DNA of 64,000 nt from Levilactobacillus andaensis (GCF_016861695.1 NZ_BOLP01000016.1:1-64000), one strand, 5' to 3'. Shown: positions 17,644 through 27,086, counted from the stretch's first letter. Notes: generated from the letters alone by a model not told the origin. Made by a program: numbers and translations.

Positions 17644-19443
17644 TTAAGCTTCAGGCTTGTCTTCGTCCGCAATCAACAGGTCGAGGTCAAGCAACTGCTT
17701 GTCAGCAACCGTCGATGGGGCTTCAGTCATTGGTTCCGTGGCCTTCGAGTTCTTAGGGAAGGCAATCACGTCGCGGATGTTGTCGCGCTTAGCAAGCAAG
17801 CGAGCGAACCGATCCAACCCAATGGCCAGACCACCATGAGGCGGGAACCCGTAATCCAGGGCCTTTAGTAAGAACCCAAATTGCTTTTCGGCGCGTTCAG
17901 GCGTAAAGCCTAAGGCCTTCAGCATCTTCATTTGGAGTTCGCGGGTGTGGATCCGGATAGACCCCCCACCTAATTCCAAACCGTTCAAGATGATGTCGTA
18001 ACTTTGAGCGTAGGCCTTGTGTGGGTCTTCGCCGTCGTTCAAGAAGTGAGCATCCCCTTCAGCAGGCATCGTGAATGGGTGATGGGCAGGAACCCACCGC
18101 TTCAAGTCGACATCGTAGTCGAACAATGGCCAGTTGACGATCCAGAGGAAGGCCCACTTGTTCTTGTCGATCATGTCTTGTTCCTTGGCAATGGCAACCC
18201 GCAGGTAACCCAAGGTTTGGGCAACGATGCGCTTGGAGTCAGCAGCGAACAGCAACAAGTCGCCGCTCTTAGCACCAGTTGCTTCGGCGATCTGCTTGAA
18301 CCAGTCGCCTTCCTTGAAGAACTTCGCGATAGGACCGCTGAAGCCGTCGTCGGTCACCTTCATCCAAGCCAAGCCCTTAGCGCCGAACCGTTCAACGTAT
18401 TGGCCGTACTTGTCGATGTCCTTACGGCTGTACTTGTCAGCACCACCAGGAACGGCAATGGCCTTGACTTGGCCACCGTCAGCAACGGCACCAGAGAAGA
18501 CCTTAAAGTCGGTGTTGGCCATGATCGCAGATAGGTCCTTTAATTCCATCCCGAAACGAACATCGGGTTGGTCGGTCCCAAAGCGAGCCATGGAATCGTC
18601 CCAGTCCATCCGTTCGAATGGCAACTTAACGTCAACGTTCAACGTGTCCTTCATGACCTTGGCAATCAAGCCTTCAGTCAGGTCCTGAATTTCTTCAGCC
18701 GTTAAGAAGGACGTTTCCAAGTCGATCTGCGTAAATTCAGGTTGACGGTCCCCACGCAAGTCTTCGTCACGGAAGCAACGAGCGATTTGGTAGTACCGGT
18801 CAAAGCCAGAACCCATCAATAACTGCTTGAACAGTTGTGGTGACTGTGGCAAGGCGTAGAAATGGCCCTTGTAGATCCGTGAAGGAACCAGGTAGTCTCT
18901 GGCCCCTTCAGGCGTTGACTTCGTTAAGTCTGGCGTTTCGATATCGATAAAGCCGTTCTTATCGAAGTAACTGTGGACGGATTGCACGATCCGGTTCCGC
19001 AGTAACAGTGACTTTTGCATTTCAGGCCGACGTAAGTCTAAGTACCGGTACTGGAGCCGCAAGTCATCGGAAGCGTTGACGCCATCCTTGATTTCAAATG
19101 GCAATTCCTTAGCCTTGTTCAACAGGTTGATGCCCGTAACGCGGACTTCGACCTTCCCCGTCTTCATGTCAGGGTTAACTTCTTTAGGTGCCCGGGCAAC
19201 GACTTGGCCTTGCACTTCGATAACGTATTCGCTCCGCAGGTGTTCAGCGACGTCTAGGGCATCCTTGCCGTATTCTTCACTGAAGACCAGTTGAACGATG
19301 CCTTCGCGGTCGCGTAAGTCGATAAAGATCAAGCCACCTAGGTTCCGGCGCTTTTGCACCCAACCCTTTAAGACGATAGTTTGGTCAAGATATTGTTCGT
19401 CGACCAAACCAGCGTATGTGGTCCGTTTCAAATTCTTTTCCAT
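17644..19443 (-). CDS. aspS: Aspartate--tRNA ligase
   Basis: 599 aa, typical of bacterial AspRS. It charges tRNA-Asp. The N-terminal OB-fold anticodon-binding domain ([25 protein letters not shown]) is followed by the class II core with [18 protein letters not shown] (motif 2), the GAD insertion domain in the middle, and motif 3 [13 protein letters not shown] near the C-terminus. It follows hisS by 12 bp in a two-gene operon controlled by a T-box leader. Confidence 0.97.
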   Translation of the reverse strand: MEKNLKRTTYAGLVDEQYLDQTIVLKGWVQKRRNLGGLIFIDLRDREGIVQLVFSEEYGKDALDVAEHLRSEYVIEVQGQVVARAPKEVNPDMKTGKVEVRVTGINLLNKAKELPFEIKDGVNASDDLRLQYRYLDLRRPEMQKSLLLRNRIVQSVHSYFDKNGFIDIETPDLTKSTPEGARDYLVPSRIYKGHFYALPQSPQLFKQLLMGSGFDRYYQIARCFRDEDLRGDRQPEFTQIDLETSFLTAEEIQDLTEGLIAKVMKDTLNVDVKLPFERMDWDDSMARFGTDQPDVRFGMELKDLSAIMANTDFKVFSGAVADGGQVKAIAVPGGADKYSRKDIDKYGQYVERFGAKGLAWMKVTDDGFSGPIAKFFKEGDWFKQIAEATGAKSGDLLLFAADSKRIVAQTLGYLRVAIAKEQDMIDKNKWAFLWIVNWPLFDYDVDLKRWVPAHHPFTMPAEGDAHFLNDGEDPHKAYAQSYDIILNGLELGGGSIRIHTRELQMKMLKALGFTPERAEKQFGFLLKALDYGFPPHGGLAIGLDRFARLLAKRDNIRDVIAFPKNSKATEPMTEAPSTVADKQLLDLDLLIADEDKPEA

Positions 19444-19455
19444 TATTTTCCCCTC

Positions 19456-20751
19456 TTATTTTGCCGTAAACTTGGTTGTTACGACGTTTTGGAAATCTTG
19501 ATAAATGTCAGCTAATGGCACGCTGATTTCTTCACCACTGGCCATGGACTTCAAGTTAGCCGTTTGGTTGGCTAATTCTTGGTCCCCGATAGTCAAGGTG
19601 TAGGCCGCATCCAAACGGTTGGCCGTCTTGAACTGGGCCTTAGGCTTACGACCCAGGTAATCCCGGTCGGCCGTTAAGCCCGCCGTCCGAATGGCTTGGA
19701 CGAGTTTCAACGTTTCTAATGACGTATCGTCGCCGATACCCACAACGTAAACGTCTAACGGGTGATCATTGGGAATGTCAACCTTTTCAGCTTCCATCAG
19801 TAAGACCAGCCGTTCAACCCCTAGTCCAAAACCAACACCGGACATTTCGGGACCGCCCAGTTCTTCAACCAAGCCATTGTACCGGCCACCGGCCAGAACG
19901 GTCGTGTAGCCTTCACCCAATGCTGGTGAATCCGCCATGATTTCAAAGATGGTGTGGTTGTAGTAGTCCAACCCCCGCACCATGGTGGCGTCGACATCGT
20001 AGTCAACCCCTAAGGCGTCCAGACTAGCCTTGACCCGGTCAAAGTGTGCAGTGGCTTCTGGCGTCAAGAAATCCAGAATCGATGGCGCATCGGCAACCAG
20101 CTCTTGGTCATGCTTGTCCTTGCTGTCCAAGACCCGCAATGGGTTCTTATGCAGCCGAACCTTGGAGTCATCACTCAATTCGTCAAAGTGAGGTTCCAAG
20201 AAGTCGATCAAAGCCTGACGGTAAGCCGCCCGCGTGTCTTGATCACCTAACGTGTTCAAAGCCAAGCGCAGGTGCTTCAACCCCAATTGGTTCAGCAGGT
20301 TCATCCCTAAGGCAATGACTTCAACGTCTAATTCTGGCGCGTCACTCCCGAAGGCTTCGACCCCGATTTGGTGGAATTCCCGTTGCCGACCGGATTGTGG
20401 CCGTTCGTAACGGAACATCGGTCCCATGTAGTAGACCTTGTAAGGCTTGGTCGTTTCTGGACCGTATAGCTTATTTTCGACGAAGGCTCGAACGACCCCG
20501 GCAGTCCCTTCAGGCCGCAGGGATAGGTGCCGATCGCCCTTGTCTTTAAAGTCGTACATTTCCTTGGTCACGATGTCGGAGGTGTCCCCCGAGGTCCGTG
20601 AAAAGACTTCAAAGTTTTCAAACATTGGCGTCCGAATCTCTTTGAAGCGGTAGTTAGCGAACAACTGACGGGCAGTGGCTTCAACAAATTGCCAGGTCTC
20701 GGAAGTCCCTGGTAAGATGTCAGCCGTTCCCTTTGGTCGTTGATAACGCAT
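19456..20751 (-). CDS. hisS: Histidine--tRNA ligase
   Basis: 431 aa from ATG 20751. It charges tRNA-His. The start [15 protein letters not shown] is typical; an ATG two codons earlier is too close to the AGAGGA ribosome binding site, and the much longer open frame runs through the T-box and is not coding. Class II motif 2 is [23 protein letters not shown]. The histidine-specific motifs appear as [14 protein letters not shown] and [14 protein letters not shown]. The C-terminal anticodon-binding domain contains [20 protein letters not shown]. Confidence 0.96.
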   Translation of the reverse strand: MRYQRPKGTADILPGTSETWQFVEATARQLFANYRFKEIRTPMFENFEVFSRTSGDTSDIVTKEMYDFKDKGDRHLSLRPEGTAGVVRAFVENKLYGPETTKPYKVYYMGPMFRYERPQSGRQREFHQIGVEAFGSDAPELDVEVIALGMNLLNQLGLKHLRLALNTLGDQDTRAAYRQALIDFLEPHFDELSDDSKVRLHKNPLRVLDSKDKHDQELVADAPSILDFLTPEATAHFDRVKASLDALGVDYDVDATMVRGLDYYNHTIFEIMADSPALGEGYTTVLAGGRYNGLVEELGGPEMSGVGFGLGVERLVLLMEAEKVDIPNDHPLDVYVVGIGDDTSLETLKLVQAIRTAGLTADRDYLGRKPKAQFKTANRLDAAYTLTIGDQELANQTANLKSMASGEEISVPLADIYQDFQNVVTTKFTAK

Positions 20752-20783
20752 GAGCATTCTTCCTCTCTTCGTTTGCAGAAAAT

Positions 20784-21004
20784 AAAAAACGCCCCTGTCA
20801 ATTGACAAGGGCGCAGGTATGCACGGTACCACCTTTAATAAAGTTCTCTGCAGGATAACGTTGCAAACGAATGACGACAAGCGTCATTAGCCTCAAGAGT
20901 GTCTTCAAAGTCACACCGTTAGTCGCTCTCAGCTACGCGACCTCTCTAGAAACGGGCTTTCTTCTACTGTTCTCTCTCATCGGCAATCTATTTTATTCTT
21001 CCTA
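20784..21004 (-). promoter_or_regulatory. T-box riboswitch leader of hisS-aspS
   Basis: On the minus strand the T-box core AAGGTGGTACCGTG (20823-20836) precedes an intrinsic terminator hairpin CGCCCTTGTCAATTGACAGGGGCG followed by a T run (20783-20813). Upstream lie typical stem I elements: AGAGAGGTCG and GCTGAGAGCGAC. The probable specifier region is TTTGAAGACACTC: GAC (20901-20903 complement) would read Asp, and the overlapping CAC would read His. In the T-box mechanism uncharged tRNA stabilises the antiterminator and allows synthetase expression. The T-box identity is clear; the exact specifier is inference. Confidence 0.9.
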
Positions 21005-21033
21005 AGAATACTGAAAATGGCTTGAAAAGTCAA
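21005..21033 (-). promoter_or_regulatory. Sigma-A-type promoter of the hisS-aspS T-box leader
   Basis: On the minus strand TTGACT (-35, 21028-21033) is separated by 17 bp from TATTCT (-10, 21005-21010). It is placed directly before the T-box leader. Confidence 0.75.
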
Positions 21034-21097
21034 GGTGTCCTAAGAAAATATACTGGTTTGTTTGAAGAATATGTTGCTTATAAATGCGTGCGTATGG

Positions 21098-21267
21098 CCT
21101 TCGCCTTACCGGCCGCCAGATATGGGCTGGAACGGTGCGGACGCAACTTGAAGCCTCGAAAAGCGCGAGTCTACAAGGTTGGTCTTCTGCTAGGCCGGCG
21201 AAAAAACATCGCCGACCAAGCAGAACGACGCGCCTGAGCCCATATCTGGCGACCTCTCGGCTTACAC
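21098..21267 (+). repeat. Structured intergenic repeat family A, copy A2
   Basis: A ~170-bp family A element beginning CCTTCGCCTTACCGG and ending CTCTCGGCTTACAC. The outer helix is GCCAGATATGGGC with GCCCATATCTGGC, where A1 has G-U and this copy C-G at the compensated position. The long inner hairpin is TTCTGCT..CGGCG with CGCCG..AGCAGAA. It is followed by family B copy B3 with a spacer of about 100 bp, the same arrangement as A1-B1. It lies in the gap between the hisS promoter and the response-regulator gene. Confidence 0.85.
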
Positions 21268-21366
21268 AGTGCTCTTAAACGACGAAGGCAATGACTGTAA
21301 CAGTCGCTATCGATTGGACCGAAAGCGCTAAGTTTCCATGTTTTCCGACTGTTGTCGTGATAAAAC

Positions 21367-21558
21367 CCAATCGAGCCGGAGGAGGACAGGGATGCAGCCA
21401 GCCGTGGTAATATTGTGAGCTGGCCAATGGCTAGCTCACAATATGGGCGACTTTGAAGACGCGTGGTCTTCGTGGCTTCAAATCGAGCGAGAAGACTGGT
21501 GCTTTTCCAGGCTGAAGCGTCCCCACAGCAGGCGGAATCCCTGGCAGCCGGAGTGCGG
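21367..21558 (+). repeat. Structured intergenic repeat family B, copy B3
   Basis: A ~192-bp family B element. The central stem is ATATTGTGAGCTGGC with GCTAGCTCACAATAT, near-perfect. The second hairpin is CTTTGAAG with CTTCAAA, compensated relative to CTTTTAAG/CTTAAAA in B2. The third-hairpin module is the GAGAAGACTGG..CCAGGCTGAAG type shared with B1 and B5. It ends about 75 bp before the stop codon of the response-regulator gene. Confidence 0.88.
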
Positions 21559-21631
21559 AAAATTCACACTAATTTAATGTTGCGAATACTTACCGATACT
21601 GGGATAAAACAGGCATTTCATCTTGCAACCT

Positions 21632-22240
21632 TCAGGTTAACCACTTGTTATCCTTTGCAATCTTAATCGCCTCTAAGCGGTTGTGGACACCTAGTTTGCT
21701 GAAAATGGCTGACAAGTAGTTGCGCACCGTGCCCGCAGAGAGGTATAGGTTAGCCGCAATCGTCTTCGTCGGTAATCCCTTATCGGCTTCCGTTAAAACG
21801 GCCAGTTCGCGATCGGTCAATGGATTCGTGGCGGCCGAAAACATATTAACCACCAATTCAGGTGCATAGATTGTCTTGCCCTGCATGACCTGCCGAACCG
21901 TATCAATTAGGTCGTCACTCGGACTATCCTTTAACAAATAGCCGGCAACTTGCGCTTTGACGGCGCGCTCAAAATAAGCCTGCTGGGCGAAAGTCGTCAA
22001 GATCACCACCTTGGTTTCCCAGTCTGCGACCTGCAAGTGATCCGCAACGTCCAGTCCTGACATCCCCGGAATTTCAATATCTAAAATGGCTACCTGTGGC
22101 CGTAACCGTTGCAAATCGGCCCACGCCATCTTACCATCACGAGCACTGCCGATCACATGTAAATCATCTTCTAGCTCTAAGAGTTGTGTCAACGCGGAGT
22201 TCAACATGCTTTGGTCCTCGGCTAAATATAGCGTAATCAA
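21632..22240 (-). CDS. Response regulator, NarL/LuxR family
   Basis: 202 aa. It has an N-terminal receiver domain with phosphoacceptor Asp54 (QVAILDIEIPGMSG) and conserved Thr/Lys positions (VVILTTFAQQ, GYLLKDSPSDD), and a C-terminal LuxR-type helix-turn-helix (TDRELAVLTEADKGLPTKTIAANLYLSAGTVRNYL). The start is TTG 22240, overlapping the kinase stop codon, with AAAGGAGG upstream. It is the last gene of an ATPase-permease-kinase-regulator operon resembling B. subtilis yvfRSTU. It probably controls its own exporter operon. Confidence 0.93.
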   Translation of the reverse strand: MITLYLAEDQSMLNSALTQLLELEDDLHVIGSARDGKMAWADLQRLRPQVAILDIEIPGMSGLDVADHLQVADWETKVVILTTFAQQAYFERAVKAQVAGYLLKDSPSDDLIDTVRQVMQGKTIYAPELVVNMFSAATNPLTDRELAVLTEADKGLPTKTIAANLYLSAGTVRNYLSAIFSKLGVHNRLEAIKIAKDNKWLT

Positions 22241-23361
22241 TTAACCGTTTCCTCCTTTGGTAAGCTCAGGGTCACACAGGTCCCATGGGGTTGCGCTTCA
22301 ATGGCAAACGTCCCGTGCGCGTTCAGCATGCGCGACCGCATGCCCTGAATTCCGTTTGCATTCGGTCGACTGAGCTTCCCACCCTTGCCGTCATCTTGTA
22401 ATTGAACGTCATACCCCTGGTCGGTCTGCTGAAAGGTCAAGTAGACGTTACGGGCCTGTGCGTAGCGAATGACGTTGGTAATGGCTTCAACGAGGGTATC
22501 CGCAAAAACGCCCTGTACACTCGTTGGCCATTGAGTGGCCGCTGCCTCACCAGTGGTTGTTAGCCCAACGTTGGCTGCCACTAGGTTACGACTCTGATTG
22601 AGCAACATCTCACTCAGCGATTGTTGGTGCAAGTCATTCACGATCGACCGGACTAGCTGTAGATTTTGCCGGCTGGTTTGCTCAATATCAGTCAACTCGG
22701 CGGCGACTCGTTCGGGGGCCTTTTCCAGCAATTTCTTAGCTAGCTCCGTTTTGAGCGTAATCATCGAAAAGCTCTGACCCAAGGTATCGTGCAGGTCCCG
22801 TGCAATCCGCTCCCGTTCGTCCCGTTGAATAATGGCTTGTAGTCGGCGGTTCGTTTGTCGTAATTGCTGTTGCCGCCAAATTGACCGTGAAAACGTGTAA
22901 GCCATGATTGGGGACAGCAGCGGGAAGACTAACCCCATGACCGCCCCGTTTTGCCAACTAAAAAGCAGATGGTCCACGCCCATATCATAGATAATGCCAA
23001 TCAAAATCAGCCCGTAGTAACCCGTGATGAATCGGTAAAAATATTTTTTGGGCCCGCGTCCTAAGATAAACGCGACTTGCCACCCCGGGAAAATAATCAT
23101 GTAGTTGTTGGCACCCCAGATAGAAAAGAGGCCCGTGACAACTAACTCTAACGGCATTGTGATACGTCGCCACGCCGGCTGTTCAATCACCAGAATATAT
23201 AGAACTAAAAACAATCCAATCAAGCTTAACCAAACCACATTTTGCCAGCCGGTTATTGGCAAGTACATCGCAATCGAATACGGCAAGTAGCCCAGCCAAA
23301 TATAGCTGGACCACGTTAAGCTTTTGAATTTTTGTCGCCATTTACGCCCAAACAACCCCAT
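22237..23361 (-). CDS. Sensor histidine kinase, DesK/LiaS-like (HisKA_3)
   Basis: About 374 aa. Five or six transmembrane helices occupy the first ~160 residues without a large extracellular loop. The dimerisation/phosphoacceptor helix is RDERERIARDLHDTLGQ with His near residue 191, and the HATPase core ends with DDGKGGKLSRPNANGIQGMRSR. The ATG at 23361 is very close to GGAG; a TTG at 23355 has better spacing. The reading frame begins inside the end of the permease gene. Membrane-embedded sensors of this type often respond to their cognate ABC transporter or to membrane damage (inference). Confidence 0.92.
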   Translation of the reverse strand: MGLFGRKWRQKFKSLTWSSYIWLGYLPYSIAMYLPITGWQNVVWLSLIGLFLVLYILVIEQPAWRRITMPLELVVTGLFSIWGANNYMIIFPGWQVAFILGRGPKKYFYRFITGYYGLILIGIIYDMGVDHLLFSWQNGAVMGLVFPLLSPIMAYTFSRSIWRQQQLRQTNRRLQAIIQRDERERIARDLHDTLGQSFSMITLKTELAKKLLEKAPERVAAELTDIEQTSRQNLQLVRSIVNDLHQQSLSEMLLNQSRNLVAANVGLTTTGEAAATQWPTSVQGVFADTLVEAITNVIRYAQARNVYLTFQQTDQGYDVQLQDDGKGGKLSRPNANGIQGMRSRMLNAHGTFAIEAQPHGTCVTLSLPKEETVN

Positions 23362-24100
23362 CACTCCGTTTTAGTAATAACCGGACACTGACGATAACCA
23401 CTAATAACAAGCTGATCATCCACGCACCGGTCCCCAAGATATCTGCTGGCACCATTGTACCATGCGTGGCGACTCGCCCCAACCAATCGTTAATAAAATA
23501 GGTCGGCATGAGTTTTCCAATTGGTTGTAACCAGTTCGGTAATAAAGCTATTGGCCACCACAAGCCACTAATAATTGCCATTGGAAAGGTAATCAGGTTG
23601 CTTAAGACGCTGAGCGTTTCGGTACGTTCAACAAAGGACATCAAAACGCCTAGTAGCATCGTGGACAGTTGCCCCAAGATGGCAATCCCCGCAATTGCGC
23701 CCCACTGCGCAACTGATAACGACACGCCATTGACACCGATGGCAATCCCACCGAGGACGACGACGGATAACATGTTCATGAGTAGACTCCAACACCCAAT
23801 CGACAAATAGTAAGGGCGGATACCAGCCGGAGATAGCCAGCACCACTGCAAAACACCCGCTTCGCGATCACGTTGTAAAAACGCGGCGATACCAAACAAC
23901 GCGTTGATGGTGCCACTGTAGACAATCATGCTCCCCATGTATTTTACATTAAAGCTATCGGGAACGTTGCCGGTGACCATCACCTTAGTAAATAACAAGT
24001 AAAAACCGGCGGGCATGACGATGGAGAAGAATTGAAATGAAAAATTCCGTAAAATCAGTCGCCGACCATCAAATTTAAAGCGTTCAAACCAGGCATTCAT
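23342..24100 (-). CDS. ABC-2 type transporter permease
   Basis: 252 aa with six transmembrane helices, the standard ABC-2 permease layout. The segment LQRDREAGVLQWCWLSPAGIRPYYLSIG resembles the conserved coupling region of DrrB/YvfS-type permeases, and FPMAIISGLWWPIALLPNWLQPIGKLMPTYFIND is the typical late helix pair. The ATG overlaps the end of the ATPase gene by 4 bp. With the ATPase it probably exports a lipid, drug or peptide; the cargo is unknown. Confidence 0.9.
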   Translation of the reverse strand: MNAWFERFKFDGRRLILRNFSFQFFSIVMPAGFYLLFTKVMVTGNVPDSFNVKYMGSMIVYSGTINALFGIAAFLQRDREAGVLQWCWLSPAGIRPYYLSIGCWSLLMNMLSVVVLGGIAIGVNGVSLSVAQWGAIAGIAILGQLSTMLLGVLMSFVERTETLSVLSNLITFPMAIISGLWWPIALLPNWLQPIGKLMPTYFINDWLGRVATHGTMVPADILGTGAWMISLLLVVIVSVRLLLKRSDGVVWA

Positions 24101-24984
24101 GCGAGGACCCCCTTAGTCAAATGGACAAAAATATCCGTTAATGATTCGCGATTAATGGTGAGTTGGTGTAGGTCAGCTAAAATTGGTGCTAGGGCCTGCA
24201 GCGTGGCATCGCCCGCTTCGCTACTAATTTGGAGTTGTGGTCCCGTTTTAGTGACCGCAGTGACCCCCGGTAAATCTTTAAAAGAAGAAACTGGTAACGC
24301 CGTCTGACATGTGATTTCAACCTGCTGATACTGCTGTTGTAATGCTTGAAACGTGCCTTGAAAAGCAATCTTTCCGTTCCGTAATAAGCAAATTCGATCG
24401 GCAACGGCCTGAATTTCCGGTAAATAATGGCTGGTAATCACGATTGTTTTACCGGCGGCTTTTAATTGCTGAATTCGGCGCCAGAAGGCTTGTTGCGCGT
24501 TGGTGTCCATCCCGACCGTCGGCTCATCTAAAAATAGGAGGTCCGGGTTACCGATTAGCGCGAGGGCAAAAGTCACCCGGCGCAATTGGCCGCCTGACAG
24601 TGCGGTTAAGCGTTGCTTGGCAATGGCGGTCAGGTCCAAACTTTTCAAAATAGTCGTGACGTTTAAGGCTTCGGGATACTGCGCCGCCGCTAAATATAAA
24701 ACCTCTTGTACGGTAACCCCGCGAATGACCATATCATTTTGCCGCATGGCCCCAATCTTTTGCTTCGCGATTGGCGCCCCCGGTTGTTGACCAAACAATT
24801 GTAATTGTCCGTGGTTAGCCGGAAACAGGCCGAGCATTAAATTAAGTAAGGTGGTCTTACCAGCCCCATTTTCGCCGATCAGACCAATAATTTCTCCCGG
24901 ATAAATCGACAGCGTAACGTCTTTTAGAACAGCATGGGTGCCGTAGCCGAACTGTAACTGCGTTGCTTGAACAATTGGTTTCAT
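24097..24984 (-). CDS. ABC transporter ATP-binding protein
   Basis: 295 aa. Walker A GENGAGKTTLL, signature LSGGQLRRVTFALALIG, Walker B LLFLDEPTVGMD and the H-loop ITSHYLPE are all intact. A C-terminal regulatory tail of ~80 residues follows, as in YvfR/CcmA-like ATPases. It is the first gene of the four-gene exporter/two-component operon, with an inverted repeat and probable promoter just upstream. Confidence 0.93.
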   Translation of the reverse strand: MKPIVQATQLQFGYGTHAVLKDVTLSIYPGEIIGLIGENGAGKTTLLNLMLGLFPANHGQLQLFGQQPGAPIAKQKIGAMRQNDMVIRGVTVQEVLYLAAAQYPEALNVTTILKSLDLTAIAKQRLTALSGGQLRRVTFALALIGNPDLLFLDEPTVGMDTNAQQAFWRRIQQLKAAGKTIVITSHYLPEIQAVADRICLLRNGKIAFQGTFQALQQQYQQVEITCQTALPVSSFKDLPGVTAVTKTGPQLQISSEAGDATLQALAPILADLHQLTINRESLTDIFVHLTKGVLA

Positions 24985-25008
24985 TTTACTTGCCTCCCCT
25001 ATGGAATA

Positions 25009-25080
25009 ACCTTAGTGTAGCAAGTTATCGGTTAGGCCAGTAGGCGCGTTTGTCATGACTTCGATATGACAAATGTCACT
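25009..25080 (-). promoter_or_regulatory. Probable promoter and operator of the ABC exporter/two-component operon
   Basis: On the minus strand TACACT at about 25013-25018 can act as -10, with a weak -35 (TACTGG) 17 bp upstream. Just upstream of that lie overlapping inverted repeats: GTCAT (25052-25056) with ATGAC (25066-25070), and TGACA-AA-TGTCA (25067-25078). The position suggests an activator site, possibly for the operon's own response regulator. The rest of 24985-25302 shows only the promoter of the next gene. Confidence 0.5.
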
Positions 25081-25267
25081 ATTTGATTTAGATACAGGGT
25101 GGACCGTCAATTGACAAGCCCCATCCACTTCTAAATCTGGCTTTGACTGTGCGATTCCACTTCAAGTGTTGGAACCGAAAATCCCGCTACCGCCATTCGC
25201 ACTGTCCTCGTCCCGCTTTTAGCCTCATTTCCGCCATAATTTAACCAAGTCGCAATTTCTTTCGTGG

Positions 25268-25273
25268 TATAAT
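25268..25273 (+). promoter_or_regulatory. -10 element of the amidase gene promoter
   Basis: A perfect TATAAT lies 35 bp upstream of the ATG at 25303. No strong -35 is seen at 17 bp, so promoter strength is uncertain. AAGGAG precedes the start codon. Confidence 0.55.
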
Positions 25274-25302
25274 TGATTCTAATTTGACGAAGGAGACACA
25301 GT

Positions 25303-26154
25303 ATGCACTTTAAACCTCAAAACTGGGTGGGCTTGGTCACCGGCCTCGCCATTCTCTTAGTGGCTGGCGGTCTGCTCTTTGCCTTTACTCAGCACAATGC
25401 CGTCACCGCTACCGTTGGCAATTTGAATTTGCGCGACGGCCCGGGACTGACCTACCAAGTGACCCATAAAGTTAAAAAGAATAGCCGCTTAACCATTTTA
25501 AGCGAAAAAAATAATTGGTATCATGTGCGCGATAGCCATAATCATTTTGGCTGGGTTGCCAGTTGGTTAGTTGATCATCCGGGCAATCTCAAACGGGCCA
25601 CGAACCTGTCGGAAGCCACGATTGTCCTAGACCCTGGTCATGGGGGCAGCGACTCAGGGGCCCTATCGATCGACCAGAAACACGACGAAAAGACCTACAC
25701 GCTGCAATTGGCAACCAAAGTAGAAAAACTCTTACGGGCTCGCGGTGCGCACGTCATCATGACGCGTTCGAGCGACAAGACCGTTAGTCTGGCGGATCGC
25801 CCAGCACTCGCCAACACCAATCAGGCCAGTGCGTTTATCAGTTTTCACTTTGACTCGGCCCCTAGCGACAACCTGGGGTCCGGGACTACCACCTACTACT
25901 ATCATCGCAAGACGTCTTACGACTTGGCCAAAGCTGTCAATTCACAAATGAATGACCTCCCCCTCGCTAATCGGGGCGTTGAATTCGGTAATTTCGAGGT
26001 CATTCGCGACAACAACCGGCCATCCCTGCTGCTGGAAATGGGCTACATCAACACCAAGAAAGACTTCAATGAGATTCGCAATAGCACTTACCAGCAGCAC
26101 GTGGCTACCCGTGTTGTTGCCGGTCTCAGCCAATACTTCAAGTCAGCATCTTAA
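25303..26154 (+). CDS. N-acetylmuramoyl-L-alanine amidase with SH3b domain
   Basis: 283 aa. An N-terminal hydrophobic segment (residues ~9-27) acts as an uncleaved anchor or signal peptide. It is followed by a bacterial SH3 domain (VGNLNLRDGPGLTYQV...WVASWL) and a C-terminal Amidase_3 domain with the zinc-ligand motifs LDPGHGGSDSGA, SFHFDSAPS and the catalytic Glu in LLLEMGYI. It cleaves the amide between MurNAc and L-Ala in peptidoglycan, in growth or daughter-cell separation. The next gene follows after 25 bp, so the pair may be cotranscribed. Confidence 0.93.
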   Translation: MHFKPQNWVGLVTGLAILLVAGGLLFAFTQHNAVTATVGNLNLRDGPGLTYQVTHKVKKNSRLTILSEKNNWYHVRDSHNHFGWVASWLVDHPGNLKRATNLSEATIVLDPGHGGSDSGALSIDQKHDEKTYTLQLATKVEKLLRARGAHVIMTRSSDKTVSLADRPALANTNQASAFISFHFDSAPSDNLGSGTTTYYYHRKTSYDLAKAVNSQMNDLPLANRGVEFGNFEVIRDNNRPSLLLEMGYINTKKDFNEIRNSTYQQHVATRVVAGLSQYFKSAS

Positions 26155-26179
26155 TTTTTAGAAAGAAGCGCGACAACAT

Positions 26180-27022
26180 ATGGAACTCACAGCGGCATGG
26201 TTAGCACAACTTCCGCTCCCACAGGTGACGGCGGCAATCCCCGTGTCCGGTGGCGACATCAACTTAGCCTTTCGTTTAACAACTTCGGAGGGACCGGCTT
26301 TCCTACTGGTTCAACCACAGACGCCAGCTAGTTTTTACAGTCATGAGGTCGCCGGACTCAAGGCGTTAGGCCAGGCCGTCAACGTGCCCGAAGTCCTTGC
26401 GACCGGCAGCATCGATGGTGACACCTACCTGGTTTTGGAATTTCTGGAAACCGGTCACGGCAGCCAATACGACCTCGGTCAAGCCGTCGCTCGGGTCCAC
26501 CGCATCACGGCCCCACAATTTGGCTTTGACCAAGACAACCTCGTCGGCAAGCTGCCCAAGCACAACGACTGGCAGGACGATTGGTCGACCTTTTACTTGC
26601 AGCAACGCCTCGACCCGCTGGTTCAACGGGCCCAGCAGCATGGCCTATGGAACGAGCAACGCCAAACTGCCTACGACCGCGTCCGCCAAAACATTCTGAC
26701 CGAAAATGACGGCCGCCATATCGTGCCTTCGCTGCTCCACGGTGATCTCTGGTCCGGCAACTACCTGTTCACTGACGATGGCACGCCGACCTTGATCGAC
26801 CCCGACGTGCTCTATGGTGACCGCGAATTCGACATTGCCATGACCACCATTTTTGGTGGCTTCAGCGCCGACTTCTACAAGGGTTATCAGGACAGCTATC
26901 CCTTTGACGCGGGCTACGCCGACCGATTACCGCACTACCAACTTTATTATTTATTAGCCCACCTCAACCTCTTTGGTGAGGAGTATGGTGGCGCCGTTAA
27001 CGAGATTTTATCTCGCGGCTAA
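26180..27022 (+). CDS. Fructosamine kinase family protein
   Basis: 280 aa, the usual length of the FN3K family. The kinase-like fold is marked by LLHGDLWSGN (catalytic Asp and Asn region) and LIDPDVLYGDREFDIAMTTIFGG (metal-binding DPxxxYGdrE). Members phosphorylate ketosamines or ribulosamines on glycated amines or proteins; bacterial substrates are poorly known. ATG 26180 is preceded by AGAAAGAAGCG. It follows the amidase closely and ends at a strong terminator. Confidence 0.9.
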   Translation: MELTAAWLAQLPLPQVTAAIPVSGGDINLAFRLTTSEGPAFLLVQPQTPASFYSHEVAGLKALGQAVNVPEVLATGSIDGDTYLVLEFLETGHGSQYDLGQAVARVHRITAPQFGFDQDNLVGKLPKHNDWQDDWSTFYLQQRLDPLVQRAQQHGLWNEQRQTAYDRVRQNILTENDGRHIVPSLLHGDLWSGNYLFTDDGTPTLIDPDVLYGDREFDIAMTTIFGGFSADFYKGYQDSYPFDAGYADRLPHYQLYYLLAHLNLFGEEYGGAVNEILSRG

Positions 27023-27024
27023 AT

Positions 27025-27086
27025 TAAAAAGGCTCATAGCAAGCACTCCCAATATGCGGGAAAGCTTGCTATGAGCCTTTTTTAAC
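27025..27086 (+). terminator. Intrinsic terminator after the fructosamine kinase gene
   Basis: AAAGGCTCATAGCAAGC pairs with GCTTGCTATGAGCCTTT followed by a T run; an exceptionally long stem. Confidence 0.9.

Noticed and set aside
19456-20880. hisS frame extended to 20880
   Set aside because: The extension runs through the T-box terminator and antiterminator; the family start MRYQRPKGT at 20751 is correct.
25109-25118. Palindrome GTCAATTGAC upstream of the amidase gene as an operator
   Set aside because: Short, and a similar sequence occurs by chance in the T-box terminator; too far from the start and without supporting context.
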